Shown here: one piece after another, positions 27,328 through 36,363 of the stretch
Numbering within the stretch: position 1 is the stretch's first letter
Layout of the letters: every line of letters starts with the position of its first letter
Assembly (NCBI GenBank): GCA_023954715.1
Contig: JAGSHD010000010.1
Coordinates: forward strand, 1 to 64,000
Source: Candidatus Cloacimonadota bacterium
Lineage (GTDB): Bacteria > Muiribacteriota > UBA6191
Direction of reading: 5' to 3'
DNA length: 64,000 nucleotides
Notes under the pieces: model-generated
Seen by the model: the letters and a program-made list of their open reading frames with translations, nothing else
Database searches by the model: none
What the model was told of the DNA's origin: nothing
Program-made: the position numbers and the translations under genes

Positions 27328-27576
27328 TTATTGGAATTGTTGATCGAATAAATCTTGAGTGTGATGGAAAAGAATATTAATTTCTCTAACTCCTTCTACA
27401 TCAACCAAATGTTGCGAAAGTTCATACTCTTCTTCAAGAGTTTTGGTATCTGATAAAATTGCCATTTTATCTTTGTCAATACCGAGCATTTCATATTGGG
27501 GTTTAGAATTTACATAATCTAAAAGCTTACTCTCGTGCTCTTTACGAAACCCTACTATAAATGATGACACAGGCAT
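27328..27576 (-). CDS. napD: NapA signal-peptide-binding chaperone
   Basis: An 82-residue cytoplasmic protein, MPVSSFIVGFRKEHE onward with VEGVREINILFHH near the end, typical of NapD. In the family it binds the Tat signal of NapA and holds back export until the cofactor is in place. It is the first gene of the operon, behind a sigma-54 promoter, with AGGAG before the ATG. Confidence 0.85.
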   Translation of the reverse strand: MPVSSFIVGFRKEHESKLLDYVNSKPQYEMLGIDKDKMAILSDTKTLEEEYELSQHLVDVEGVREINILFHHTQDLFDQQFQ

Positions 27577-27612
27577 ATTTTCTCCTATTTTGATATTTGT
27601 TAATCTTATTTT

Positions 27613-27630
27613 TGCAAATAGTGTGCCTAG
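27613..27630 (-). promoter_or_regulatory. Sigma-54 promoter of napDAGHB
   Basis: On the minus strand AGGCACA-CTAT-TTGCA matches TGGCACG-N4-TTGCW with GG at 27628-27627 and GC at 27616-27615. The start would be near 27603. Upstream, AACAC-N10-GTGTT (27641-27660) is a possible activator site. Confidence 0.7.
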
Positions 27631-27690
27631 TTGAATCCTAACACTCTTCTGCGGGTGTTTATAACAATAAATAAACCTCCTATAAACAAC

Positions 27691-27720
27691 AAAAAGGCCT
27701 CCTAAAATATTAGGAGGCCT
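27691..27720 (-). terminator. Terminator after the octahaem cytochrome gene
   Basis: On the minus strand AGGCCTCCTAA, loop TATT, TTAGGAGGCCT and then TTTT. It separates the octahaem gene from napD, making them independent units. Confidence 0.88.
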
Positions 27721-27740
27721 AAGGGATGGATCAATTTAGT

Positions 27741-29195
27741 TTACTTATATCTAGCTTTAAAGTCGTCTGCTGCTTTCTTTCTTGCAGCTTTTTCTTTAGA
27801 GTCCATTTTTCCAAGAAACCACTTATGATCATCAGAGTTAAGAACCTTGTCTAACTCTTTTTGAAGAGCTTTAGCAGCTTTTGGGTTTTTCTTCTTTCCA
27901 GCCTTGATTAATTTTTCAAGTTCAGGAACGAATTTTACATAAAAGTGCTGAGCAACTTCATAAGTACCATGCCAGTGAGTATAATCAGGACCCATCATAG
28001 CAGCACCGTGACGTGCTCTTCTACCTTCATGATGCCAAATTTCAAACCATATAAAATCAAGCTTATTACCAAACTTAACTTGTTTCATTAATGGTTTTGC
28101 CATGTTGTATAATTTCAATCCAGGCTTAGCAAATTTTTCTCCGTACAATTCAATTAAAGAATCATATTGTACATAGAAGTTTTCTACATAAGACTTGTTG
28201 TGACAATTTGTACAAACATCTTTCATGTTTTTACGACGCTTGATCCAATTAACTTTTGCACCAGCAAGACCCATTTTTGCATCTGAAACTTCTGGTCTAA
28301 TAGAAATAGGTGGTCTATTATTCCAAGAGATTCTCATACCAACATCATGAGTTACATCTTGATTTTTAGTTGCACTCATGTGACAAGTTGCACAAGTAGG
28401 TGCTGCAGAATAATCTTCTCCAACAATCCATTTAGGTGCATCCATGTTCATTTTGTGCTTATTAGCCTTATAAGCGATTCCGTGCTTAGATTCGTTGTAA
28501 ATCTCAATTTGTGGATGATCAGGTCCCATATGACACTTACCACAAGTTTCAGGCTCTCTAGCTTGAGCTACTGAAAATGTATGTCGAGAGTGACATGCTG
28601 TACAAGACCCTTCACTGCCATCTGGATTGATTCTACCAATACCAGTATTTGGCCATGTTGCTGGATCTAGTTTTCCATCATCATTTACTTTTACTTGAGA
28701 TCCGTGACATTGCCAACAACCATTAACAGCTGCTGGTGAAACACCATCAGGAAAAGCTTCCGTTTTTAAATATGGTGCACCTTCAACTACTTCTGCAAGT
28801 ACATTGTCTAATGAACCTAAAATTCGACCCGCTTTTGCATGATGAGATTCTGTCATCTCATTAACTTCTTTTTCGTGACATTTAGCACAATCTTTTGGAG
28901 ATACAATTACAGAGATTCTGTAACCTTTGTGCTTAAAAGCATCCACATCGCCTTTTTCTGCTTGGTGACATTCATAACAACCGATGTTTGCACGATAGTG
29001 TTTTGAATCTCCCCACATTTCATAAATACCAGGTGTTTTTTCTTTGTGACACTCGATACAGTCTCGTGACTCATCTGAAAGTGTTTTAGGAAAAAATCCA
29101 GCATAAGCAGGATTAAAGATTGACATTAAGGACACAATTGATAGAGCTTTTAGCCCTTGAACAAGTAATTTCTTACCAAACTCTTGGTATGACAT
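27741..29195 (-). CDS. Octahaem cytochrome c, hydroxylamine-oxidoreductase-like
   Basis: A 484-residue exported protein with a signal peptide and eight CxxCH motifs: CIECH, CYECH, CAKCH, CWQCH, CTACH, CGKCH, CATCH and CTNCH. Segments ESKHGIAYKANKHKMN and HHEGRRARHGAAMMGPDYT resemble the HAO family, not NrfA (no CxxCK) or tetrathionate reductase. HAO-like proteins lacking the haem-crosslinking tyrosine act as reductases beside nap genes in Epsilonproteobacteria. Whether that tyrosine is present needs an alignment. It is monocistronic, with AGGAGG before the ATG, a sigma-54 promoter and its own terminator. Likely role: nitrite or hydroxylamine conversion. Confidence 0.85.
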   Translation of the reverse strand: MSYQEFGKKLLVQGLKALSIVSLMSIFNPAYAGFFPKTLSDESRDCIECHKEKTPGIYEMWGDSKHYRANIGCYECHQAEKGDVDAFKHKGYRISVIVSPKDCAKCHEKEVNEMTESHHAKAGRILGSLDNVLAEVVEGAPYLKTEAFPDGVSPAAVNGCWQCHGSQVKVNDDGKLDPATWPNTGIGRINPDGSEGSCTACHSRHTFSVAQAREPETCGKCHMGPDHPQIEIYNESKHGIAYKANKHKMNMDAPKWIVGEDYSAAPTCATCHMSATKNQDVTHDVGMRISWNNRPPISIRPEVSDAKMGLAGAKVNWIKRRKNMKDVCTNCHNKSYVENFYVQYDSLIELYGEKFAKPGLKLYNMAKPLMKQVKFGNKLDFIWFEIWHHEGRRARHGAAMMGPDYTHWHGTYEVAQHFYVKFVPELEKLIKAGKKKNPKAAKALQKELDKVLNSDDHKWFLGKMDSKEKAARKKAADDFKARYK

Positions 29196-29257
29196 GTTGT
29201 TCCTCCTCGTTTGAATTTCAATTTTGTTTTGATCTATTGACCCATCAGTTGAATACC

Positions 29258-29275
29258 TAGCACAATAAATGCCAA
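29258..29275 (-). promoter_or_regulatory. Sigma-54 promoter of the octahaem gene
   Basis: On the minus strand TTGGCAT-TTATTG-TGCTA has GG at 29273-29272 and GC at 29261-29260, the required 10-base spacing, and TGGCA at -24. The -12 box is TGC rather than TTGC. The start would be near 29248. Confidence 0.6.
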
Positions 29276-29496
29276 CTTATTCAACTATTCAGACAAAGAT
29301 AGTAAGATTAACCCGTTTACTCTAAATAAAATCACCAAAAGCATTACAAATAAAGACTTTTTTGTTTCTTAAATTTTTATAAAAAAACATCTACCTGAAG
29401 ATAAAATTTATTTACTCTTCTATAGTAACCCATTGAAGTGAACCAATTACTAAAATTATCTTTCAATTTTTCTAAGCAAAAAAAGGATTTCCAACT

Positions 29497-29513
29497 TTGG
29501 TATCAATATTGCA
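29497..29513 (+). promoter_or_regulatory. Sigma-54 promoter of the tetrahaem/NrfCD-like operon
   Basis: TTGGTATC-AATA-TTGCA has GG at 29499-29500 and GC at 29511-29512. The start would be near 29524, 26 bases before the ATG. It is divergent from the promoter at 29258. The rest of 29196-29549 is AT-rich, with no other motif I can support. Confidence 0.68.
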
Positions 29514-29549
29514 TAACACCAAGAAACAATAAAAACGAAAGAGACATTT

Positions 29550-30065
29550 ATGAAGCTTAAAACAAAATTATACGCTGCGATTTTCTCTACACTCTGTATG
29601 GGACTTCATGCGAACACGATCATTAGCAATGAAAAGCTCACTCTTAATAAGGGGAGTTTTAAACTCGAATGTATGAGTTGCCACAGAACAGTAGAAAAAA
29701 ACTTTAAGAAACGAAAACTAATCGGTGAACATGAAAAGCTAACAGTAAATCACGGTAAAATGTGGTGTTTTTCTTGCCATGATGAAACAGATAGAAACAA
29801 ATTAAAACTAATCGACGGATCCTTAGTAGATTCTAAAGATGCAGTTCAAGTTTGTGCTCAGTGTCATGGTGTCGTTAAAAGAGATTGGGATGCGGGAGTC
29901 CACGGTAAAAGAACCGGAAACTGGAACGGTGAGAAAAACATTTTAGCTTGTATAAAGTGTCATGATCCTCATCAACCTCCATTCCAACCAATGAAACCAT
30001 TTTCCCCACCAAGAAACCGCTTTGGTCCAATCAAAAAAGCTGTTCACAATAACGCTCATCATTAA
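29550..30065 (+). CDS. Small periplasmic tetrahaem cytochrome c
   Basis: A 171-residue exported protein with a signal peptide (MKLKTKLYAAIFSTLCMG) and four CxxCH motifs: CMSCH, CFSCH, CAQCH and CIKCH. The proline-rich tail has no known function. It precedes NrfC-like and NrfD-like genes in the way nrfB precedes nrfCD, although NrfB is pentahaem. It probably carries electrons from the membrane module to the octahaem cytochrome encoded divergently next door. Confidence 0.85.
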   Translation: MKLKTKLYAAIFSTLCMGLHANTIISNEKLTLNKGSFKLECMSCHRTVEKNFKKRKLIGEHEKLTVNHGKMWCFSCHDETDRNKLKLIDGSLVDSKDAVQVCAQCHGVVKRDWDAGVHGKRTGNWNGEKNILACIKCHDPHQPPFQPMKPFSPPRNRFGPIKKAVHNNAHH

Positions 30066-30080
30066 ATTTCAGAGGTAAAT

Positions 30081-31025
30081 ATGTGTGAAGATAAAGAAAA
30101 TAAAGTAGACAAAGCGTTTGAAAGCGTTACTAGAAGAGATTTTATAAAAGGTGTATCTGGGGCATTAGCTTCTACAGCTGCACTTGGAGCAGCTATGACT
30201 CCAGCTCTAGATATGGGAAAAGACTTATCTTGGGATGAGTTCTACCAACAACATTATCAAGAGCTTACGGTTGAACAAAAAGAAAAGATTTTTAAAAGAA
30301 TCGAGCAAAAAGTTAAAACGGATTATGGAGTTGACAACGCCAATGTTCAAGATCCGCTTCCACAACTGGGAGTTGAATTTGCTTATGCCCTCAATCTATC
30401 CAAGTGTATTGGATGTAGAGGCTGCGAAAAAGCATGTAGCAAAGAAAACAACTCTGATAGAGCTTCTGGAATGTCAAACATTCGAGTCCTTGAATTAGAC
30501 AAGGGATCTATCAATCTTGAAAAATCATCTCAGAGTTATAACCCTGAGACAGTGCCTCAAGAAGGCAAATACTATATGCCAATCCAATGCCACCAATGTC
30601 AAAATGCACCTTGTGTTAAGGTTTGTCCTGTACAAGCTACTTGGCAAGAAAAGGACGGCATTGTAGTTGTGGATTATAACTGGTGTATTGGTTGTAGATA
30701 CTGTGAAGCTGCTTGTCCTTACTATGCAAGAAGATTTAACTTCACAACTCCAGAGATTCCAGCAGAAGAAATCAATCCTGATATGGGTTATTTGTCAAAT
30801 CGACCTAGACCTAAAGGTGTTGTAGAAAAATGTACATTTTGTCTGCACAGAACAAGAAATGGAAAATATCCAGCATGTCTAGAAGCCTGCCCTACTGGTT
30901 CAAGAAAGTTCGGAAATATTTTGGACCCAGAATCAGAAATTAACTATATTATTAAAAACAAACGAGTATTTGTACTAAAAGAAGAACTCAATACTCAACC
31001 AAGGTTTTATTACTTTTTTGATTAA
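30081..31025 (+). CDS. NrfC-like 4Fe-4S electron-transfer protein
   Basis: A 314-residue protein with a twin-arginine signal (TRRDFIKGVSGALAS, about 18-32) and four ferredoxin-type clusters: CIGCRGCEKAC, CHQCQNAPCVKVCP, CIGCRYCEAACP and CTFCLHRTRNGKYPACLEACP. This is the periplasmic iron-sulphur subunit class of NrfC, PsrB and DsrO. It lies between the tetrahaem cytochrome and the NrfD-like membrane subunit and should pass electrons between them. Confidence 0.9.
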   Translation: MCEDKENKVDKAFESVTRRDFIKGVSGALASTAALGAAMTPALDMGKDLSWDEFYQQHYQELTVEQKEKIFKRIEQKVKTDYGVDNANVQDPLPQLGVEFAYALNLSKCIGCRGCEKACSKENNSDRASGMSNIRVLELDKGSINLEKSSQSYNPETVPQEGKYYMPIQCHQCQNAPCVKVCPVQATWQEKDGIVVVDYNWCIGCRYCEAACPYYARRFNFTTPEIPAEEINPDMGYLSNRPRPKGVVEKCTFCLHRTRNGKYPACLEACPTGSRKFGNILDPESEINYIIKNKRVFVLKEELNTQPRFYYFFD

Positions 31026-31103
31026 TTTCAAAGACACAAGTTTATTAGGTGGCTTTACTATTACAAAGTCATCTATTTGAAACTAATTGAAAGGACTAAT
31101 ATT

Positions 31104-32318
31104 ATGAAACAATATCTTACTTTTTGTAAGCGATCCATATCACAAATTTTTGTGGGAAGTAATCTATACTTCGTATGGCTTACACTTTTGACAATCGTAA
31201 TGGTAATCGGTGCTCATGCCTACGCTATCCAACTTAGAGATGGACTAGCTGTTACAAATATGACAGATGAGGTATCTTGGGGTGTTTACATTGCCAACTT
31301 TACATTCATTGTTGGGATGGCAGCGGCAGCTGTCATGATGGTAATTCCTGCTTATTTATATAACAATAAAGCACTAAAAGAAGTTGTACTTCTAGGTGAG
31401 TTACTGGCTATAGCAAGTATTATCATGTGTTTATTATTTGTAACTGCTGATTTAGGTCGTCCAGATCGATTTTGGCATATGATACCAGGTATCGGGCGTT
31501 TTAATTGGCCTATGTCAATGCTGTCATGGGACGTTATCGTGCTTAATGGGTATTTACTGATTAATGCACATATCTGTGGTTACTCTTTTTATTGTATGTA
31601 TCGTGGTGTTAAGCCTAATCCATGGTTTTACACACCATTCATTTTTCTATCTATCTTCTGGGCCGTAAGTATTCACACTGTAACTGCTTTTTTATATAGT
31701 GGTTTAGGTGGAAGACCTTTTTGGAACTCAGCTGTGATCGCACCACGGTTTCTAGCGTCAGCTTTTGCTGCTGGTCCTGGTTTCTTGATTTTAACTCTAC
31801 AGATCATTCGAAAAGTAGCAGACTTTCCTGTAAAACAAGAAGCCTTAGATAGCCTACGAAAGATTATGACAGTGGCTATGGTCATCAACTTATTTTTACT
31901 AGGCTGTGAAGTGTTCAAGGAGTTTTATACTGACTCTGCTCATGTTGCTTCTGCTGAATACTTATTCTTTGGATTACACGGTGCAAATGCTCTTGTTCCA
32001 TGGATTTGGACTGCTATTGCTTTAAATGTGAGTGCAACAGTTATTTTATTAGTTCCTTATTTAGCAGAAAAAAGTAACTTCTTAAATTTAGCTTGTGTAA
32101 TGGCTTTTATAGGAATCTGGATTGAAAAAGGAATGGGACTGATTATTCCAGGATTTATTCCTACTCCTATTGGTCAATTATATGAGTACAGCCCCTCAAT
32201 GGGTGAAATTCAAGTGTGCCTCGGAATTTGGGCTGCTGGATTTATGATATATACACTTATGGTTAAAATGGTAATTCCTATTTATAAAGGAACTGTACAG
32301 CTAGAAACTACTAAATAA
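31104..32318 (+). CDS. NrfD/PsrC-like quinol-oxidising membrane subunit
   Basis: A 404-residue polytopic membrane protein with about ten hydrophobic helices. TADLGRPDRFWHM and GIGRFNWPMSMLSWD are typical of the NrfD family. It should exchange electrons with the quinone pool and hand them to the NrfC-like protein. I start at 31104, where AAAGGA precedes the ATG by eight bases; an in-frame TTG at 31077 is less likely. A strong terminator follows, closing a three-gene operon. Confidence 0.9.
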   Translation: MKQYLTFCKRSISQIFVGSNLYFVWLTLLTIVMVIGAHAYAIQLRDGLAVTNMTDEVSWGVYIANFTFIVGMAAAAVMMVIPAYLYNNKALKEVVLLGELLAIASIIMCLLFVTADLGRPDRFWHMIPGIGRFNWPMSMLSWDVIVLNGYLLINAHICGYSFYCMYRGVKPNPWFYTPFIFLSIFWAVSIHTVTAFLYSGLGGRPFWNSAVIAPRFLASAFAAGPGFLILTLQIIRKVADFPVKQEALDSLRKIMTVAMVINLFLLGCEVFKEFYTDSAHVASAEYLFFGLHGANALVPWIWTAIALNVSATVILLVPYLAEKSNFLNLACVMAFIGIWIEKGMGLIIPGFIPTPIGQLYEYSPSMGEIQVCLGIWAAGFMIYTLMVKMVIPIYKGTVQLETTK

Positions 32319-32330
32319 ATTCACACTTTA

Positions 32331-32366
32331 AAGTCCATGATAAAAATTATCATGGGCTTTTTTTAT
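32331..32366 (+). terminator. Rho-independent terminator
   Basis: AAGTCCATGATAA, loop AAA, TTATCATGGGCTT and then a T-run. It ends the tetrahaem/NrfCD-like operon. Confidence 0.9.
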
Positions 32367-32421
32367 TACCAAAATATAGACAAGTACTTGCAAAAGTGGG
32401 TCTTTTCTATCAAAATAAACT

Positions 32422-32745
32422 ATGGACCGTAGACATTTTTTTAAATATATCAAAAATCAATTCAAAGATGGAGTCGCTGTATATCTAGCCGAGTCCTCCA
32501 CTTTGAAGGACCCAAAAGCTTTGATTGATCCCATTGTTTGTCATGAAAAGGTTGACCCAGACTGTCGACTTTGCATGGATCAATGCTTAGATAAAAAGGC
32601 TCTGTTTTCTACTGGCCTTGGAATGCCTATGCTAAAAATTGATAATTGTGATGGTTGCAACAAATGCGTTACTGTCTGCCCCGTCAAAGCCATATCCATC
32701 GTTGAAAAAGAAGACCATCCCTTTGGTCAAAGACGAAGATTCTAA
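32422..32745 (+). CDS. NapF-like ferredoxin
   Basis: A 107-residue cytoplasmic iron-sulphur protein. One full 4Fe-4S motif, CDGCNKCVTVCP (about 74-85), is followed by KAISI; an N-terminal set CHEKVDPDCRLCMDQC may bind another cluster. MDRRHFFKY resembles a Tat motif but no hydrophobic stretch follows, so it is not exported. NapF proteins assist NapA maturation. A weak sigma-54-like element (AG-N10-GC, 32378-32391) lies just upstream. There is no clear Shine-Dalgarno before the ATG. Confidence 0.7.
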   Translation: MDRRHFFKYIKNQFKDGVAVYLAESSTLKDPKALIDPIVCHEKVDPDCRLCMDQCLDKKALFSTGLGMPMLKIDNCDGCNKCVTVCPVKAISIVEKEDHPFGQRRRF

Positions 32746-32878
32746 GTCCTGTGACAAATGAGCAATGCTCTTGTAGTTTTTCCCATAAAACCTATAATAA
32801 ATTGGATGTCAATTTGATGCCCTGAGGACACTTTGGCACTAATATTGTATGCCTATTTTAATGAAATAATAAATGATA

Positions 32879-34162
32879 TCAACAAGAGGAATCAAGCAAT
32901 AACTTATCTATAGTCGTCTCAATTTCATCTGTATTGTTAGATAACTTTATAGCCCCATTATAAAAAGGGCTATCCATATTTGTATGTATCTTTACATTAT
33001 TATCCGGATCTTTCAAAACGTGCCCTGTCAAAACAGCTACTACAGACTCATTTGCCTGAATCACTTTTTGATTATGTAACTTCTTTAATCCAGCTATTGA
33101 GCAACAAGACGCTGGTTCTGCACCAATTCCAGAGCGATCAACCATAACTTTAGCCTCAATAATCTCTTCTTCTGAAACTTGAGTAACATATCCTTTACTC
33201 TTAGTAACAATTTTTTGAGCTTTTTTCCAACTCACAGGGTTACCAATTCGAATGGCCGTTGCAATTGTTTCAGGGGTCATTTTTTCTAAGTGATGTGCTC
33301 TTGAAGACATCATGGTATAAAAAGGATTTGCCCCTTGAGCCTGCACCACAGCAAACCGTGGAATCTTATCAATTACTCCCCATTCAAATAGCTCACAAGC
33401 CCCTTTACCCAATGCAGAAATATTACCTAAATTACCTCCAGGTAAAATAATCCAGTCAGGCACTTTGTAGTTTAATTGTTGCATCATTTCAAAAAAGATA
33501 GACTTTTGCCCCTCTATTCGATAAGGATTTAAAGAATTTAACAAATATATGCCTTTTCGCTTACATATTTCTTGAACCAAATCTAAAGCATCATCAAAAT
33601 TACCCTTAATTTGTAGAGTATGTGCACCATAGGCCAAAGACTGAGACAGTTTTCCAAAAGAGATTTTACCTTCTGGAATAAATACAAAAGCCTTTAAACC
33701 ACAACTTGCCGCATAACTAGCCATAGAGGCTGAGGTATTACCGGTTGATGCACAAGCCACTGCTTTATATCCTAAAAGCTTTGCCATGCTGATTGCAGTA
33801 GTCATCCCTCGATCTTTAAAAGAGCCTGAAGGATTTTCTCCTTCGTGCTTAATGCGAAGTTGGTTTATTCCAGTATACTCTGATAAAAGGCTAGAGTTAT
33901 AAAGATTGGTATTACCCTCATTACGACTACAGATAGAGGATTCTTCTAAATCTAAATGCCACTCCTTGAAACGCCAAACACCCGATTGAACCTTAGATGC
34001 AAAGTTAGTAGATCTTAATCGAATTTGCTCCTTAGATAAATCTGGTAGACTCTTAAACTTTACTTCTAAAAGGTCTCCGCATTCACAATAGAAATCTGAA
34101 TAATCATATCCATAGGATTTGTCACAAGTAATACAATCTAAACTAATTTTATCATTCAACAA
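32879..34162 (-). CDS. thrC: Threonine synthase
   Basis: A PLP enzyme of 427 residues converting O-phosphohomoserine to threonine. It begins with a short cysteine-bearing segment (CITCDKSYGYDY, then FYCECGD), which may bind zinc. The PLP lysine is in ENPSGSFKDRGM (about 109-120), with ASTGNTSASMA and ILPGGNLGN binding phosphate. It overlaps thrB by 11 bases and closes the threonine cluster. Confidence 0.93.
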   Translation of the reverse strand: MLNDKISLDCITCDKSYGYDYSDFYCECGDLLEVKFKSLPDLSKEQIRLRSTNFASKVQSGVWRFKEWHLDLEESSICSRNEGNTNLYNSSLLSEYTGINQLRIKHEGENPSGSFKDRGMTTAISMAKLLGYKAVACASTGNTSASMASYAASCGLKAFVFIPEGKISFGKLSQSLAYGAHTLQIKGNFDDALDLVQEICKRKGIYLLNSLNPYRIEGQKSIFFEMMQQLNYKVPDWIILPGGNLGNISALGKGACELFEWGVIDKIPRFAVVQAQGANPFYTMMSSRAHHLEKMTPETIATAIRIGNPVSWKKAQKIVTKSKGYVTQVSEEEIIEAKVMVDRSGIGAEPASCCSIAGLKKLHNQKVIQANESVVAVLTGHVLKDPDNNVKIHTNMDSPFYNGAIKLSNNTDEIETTIDKLLLDSSC

Positions 34163-35096
34163 GACAAGCCCCTTTAGAGTCTACACCTTTTAAATATACG
34201 TTCAGAGCAATTCCTAGTTTTTCATAGTGAGCTTTTACCTTATGTACTTGTCTCACTAAATGTACCGTATCTCTAGCCGCCACCAAAAATGATGGCCCGG
34301 AGCCACTAATGGCTACACCCACATCACTGTCTATCATTAGTTCATCACGAATATCTAAATATCCTGTAATCAAGTGAGCTCTATGTTTTTCTATCACTGC
34401 ATCTGTTAAAGACTGAGCAAACATGACAGCGTTTTTTGAAGCAATGGCATGAACCAATGTAGCAACCATTCCAAGATTATGAACACAATCTGTCATTGCC
34501 ACTTGTACGGGGATTTGGTCTCTAGACTCTTTGGTAGAGATCTCGATATCTGGATGAATAACAGCAACTGGTAAATCAAACTTAACTGGAATCGACAGAA
34601 CCTTCAAAGGAACCATAGATTGAATCACACAAAGCCCCCCTAACAACGAAGGAGCTACATTATCAGCATGCCTACCAGATACTCTTGTTTCTGCAAACAA
34701 ACAGGCTTCAAGTAGTTGCTCTTGAGTAAAACAATTTAATAGCTTTTGCAGTGCAAATACAGCAGCTGCTGCACTAGCTCCAGACGAACCTAAGCCAGAT
34801 TTAAGAGGCATATTTTTAATTAAGCGAAGTTCAACACCAATTTTCTGATTTGTTTGCTGAAAATAAATTTCTAACAAAAAATTAACTGCTATACCTGCAG
34901 TGTTTTGTTTATCATCTAAAGGAAGAAGCCCACCATCACCAACGATTTCAATTATTTTAACACCTAAATTACTAGATTGCCTTAACCAAACCTCGTCTCT
35001 TGGTTGTTTTAGTGCCAAGCCTAATACATCAAAACCTACCCCTACATTTCCAATAGAAGCAGGCGCACTTACTTTAATCCACTTAAATGTTTTCAT
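34152..35096 (-). CDS. thrB: Homoserine kinase (GHMP family)
   Basis: A 314-residue kinase that phosphorylates homoserine. GHMP signatures: APASIGNVGVGFDVLG at the start, the ATP loop PLKSGLGSSGASAAAAV (about 93-109), and ISGSGPSFLVAA near the C-terminus. It is followed by thrC with an 11-base overlap. The 250 bases upstream, to hom, show no attenuator or gene that I can support. Confidence 0.93.
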   Translation of the reverse strand: MKTFKWIKVSAPASIGNVGVGFDVLGLALKQPRDEVWLRQSSNLGVKIIEIVGDGGLLPLDDKQNTAGIAVNFLLEIYFQQTNQKIGVELRLIKNMPLKSGLGSSGASAAAAVFALQKLLNCFTQEQLLEACLFAETRVSGRHADNVAPSLLGGLCVIQSMVPLKVLSIPVKFDLPVAVIHPDIEISTKESRDQIPVQVAMTDCVHNLGMVATLVHAIASKNAVMFAQSLTDAVIEKHRAHLITGYLDIRDELMIDSDVGVAISGSGPSFLVAARDTVHLVRQVHKVKAHYEKLGIALNVYLKGVDSKGACLVE

Positions 35097-35346
35097 AAAT
35101 TTCCCAAGTTAAAGGATAGATCAAACAAATGTTCAAAATATCTACGAGTCAAACAATAGTACATACCCATCCAAAATTGACTTTTCCGTAATACAACAAA
35201 CCAAAAAAATTTAGCAAAACTACCGTTTGAATAAAATGGTTGTCATGAAAAGTATAAAGCTCATTAACATAGGACTTTCATCAGAAAAAACAGTAAAACT
35301 ATTAGTAGATGGATACATAAATATAATAGCATTAATGACAATAAAT

Positions 35347-36363
35347 TTACACTAGAATGGCAGCTAAAAAATCACTGAAGAGTCCATTAACAGTGACTTC
35401 AATTCCTGCTCCAGGTCCCTTTATACTATAAGTGTCAGGATAATACCCCGATTTAACTTCGATTAAGTTCGATGTACCAGTCAGAGTAGAAAAATCTGAG
35501 AGATTATCTACAGTTTCTAAGCCCACTTGAATAGAATCTTTAGTAATAATACCCATGTAACATAGTTTTTGATTATTGCTATGGGCTAAACTTTCTCTTT
35601 TTGAAATAACTACATCATAAGACTTTATTTCATTAAAAAAATCATCTACACAAACAGATTCTAAATTATCAGGAATCAAACTTTCTATTATAATATCACT
35701 CAATGATAGGGTTGATCCAATCATTCTAGCTAACACTAGGCATTTTCTTGCAACATCCAGCCCAGATAAATCAACTCTAGGATCGGGCTCGGTATACCCC
35801 AAGTCATAAGCAGATTGTAATCTGGTTGAAAAAGGTTCATTTACCTGTGAAAATAAATAAGTAAGGGTACCAGAAAAAACACCCTGAATAGAGTGGATAA
35901 GATCCCCCGACTGAACCAAAGACTTAATAGGTTTTATAATAGGCAAACCAGCACCTACTGTTGCTTCATGAAAGAAAGCTATATTATTTGATTTAAAATG
36001 GTTTTGTAGTTTAAGATACTTAGTATACTCCACAGCCAAAGGAGCCTTATTCGCTGCTATAATACAGGCTTTAACATCTTTGATAGATAGATAAAGATCA
36101 ATCATACTTTCAGCTGCTGTACAGTCTACTATAATATACTTTTTATCAGGATACTCTAAAAAAGTCTCTTGTAAAAGTCGAAACGGATTTGTTAAGTCAA
36201 ACCACTGGTTTTTTTTGCAATATGTTTTTGATCGAACAATTAATAAAAATTCAATATCTAAATCAAAATTAGATAGAAAAAAACTCTTTTGTTTTTCAAT
36301 TCTCTCAACAAAAGCCTTACCTATATTGCCATATCCTAATAAAATGATTGAAACTTTATTCAT
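35347..36363 (-). CDS. hom: Homoserine dehydrogenase without ACT domain
   Basis: A 338-residue NAD(P)-dependent enzyme reducing aspartate semialdehyde to homoserine. The Rossmann motif IILLGYGNIGKAF is at the N-terminus; ANKAPLA, GAGLPII, and GTLTYLFSQ with the catalytic region LGYTEPDPRVDLSGLDVARK are typical. At 338 residues it lacks the C-terminal ACT domain of longer forms, so feedback control probably rests on the aspartokinase. It overlaps lysC by 8 bases. Confidence 0.92.
   Translation of the reverse strand: MNKVSIILLGYGNIGKAFVERIEKQKSFFLSNFDLDIEFLLIVRSKTYCKKNQWFDLTNPFRLLQETFLEYPDKKYIIVDCTAAESMIDLYLSIKDVKACIIAANKAPLAVEYTKYLKLQNHFKSNNIAFFHEATVGAGLPIIKPIKSLVQSGDLIHSIQGVFSGTLTYLFSQVNEPFSTRLQSAYDLGYTEPDPRVDLSGLDVARKCLVLARMIGSTLSLSDIIIESLIPDNLESVCVDDFFNEIKSYDVVISKRESLAHSNNQKLCYMGIITKDSIQVGLETVDNLSDFSTLTGTSNLIEVKSGYYPDTYSIKGPGAGIEVTVNGLFSDFLAAILV

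Noticed and set aside
27741..29195. Pentahaem nitrite reductase NrfA
   Set aside because: Eight CxxCH motifs, no CxxCK, and HAO-like segments near the C-terminus.
35246..35355. Plus-strand ORF of about 36 codons between thrB and hom
   Set aside because: No ribosome-binding site, runs into the hom gene on the other strand, and no recognisable product.
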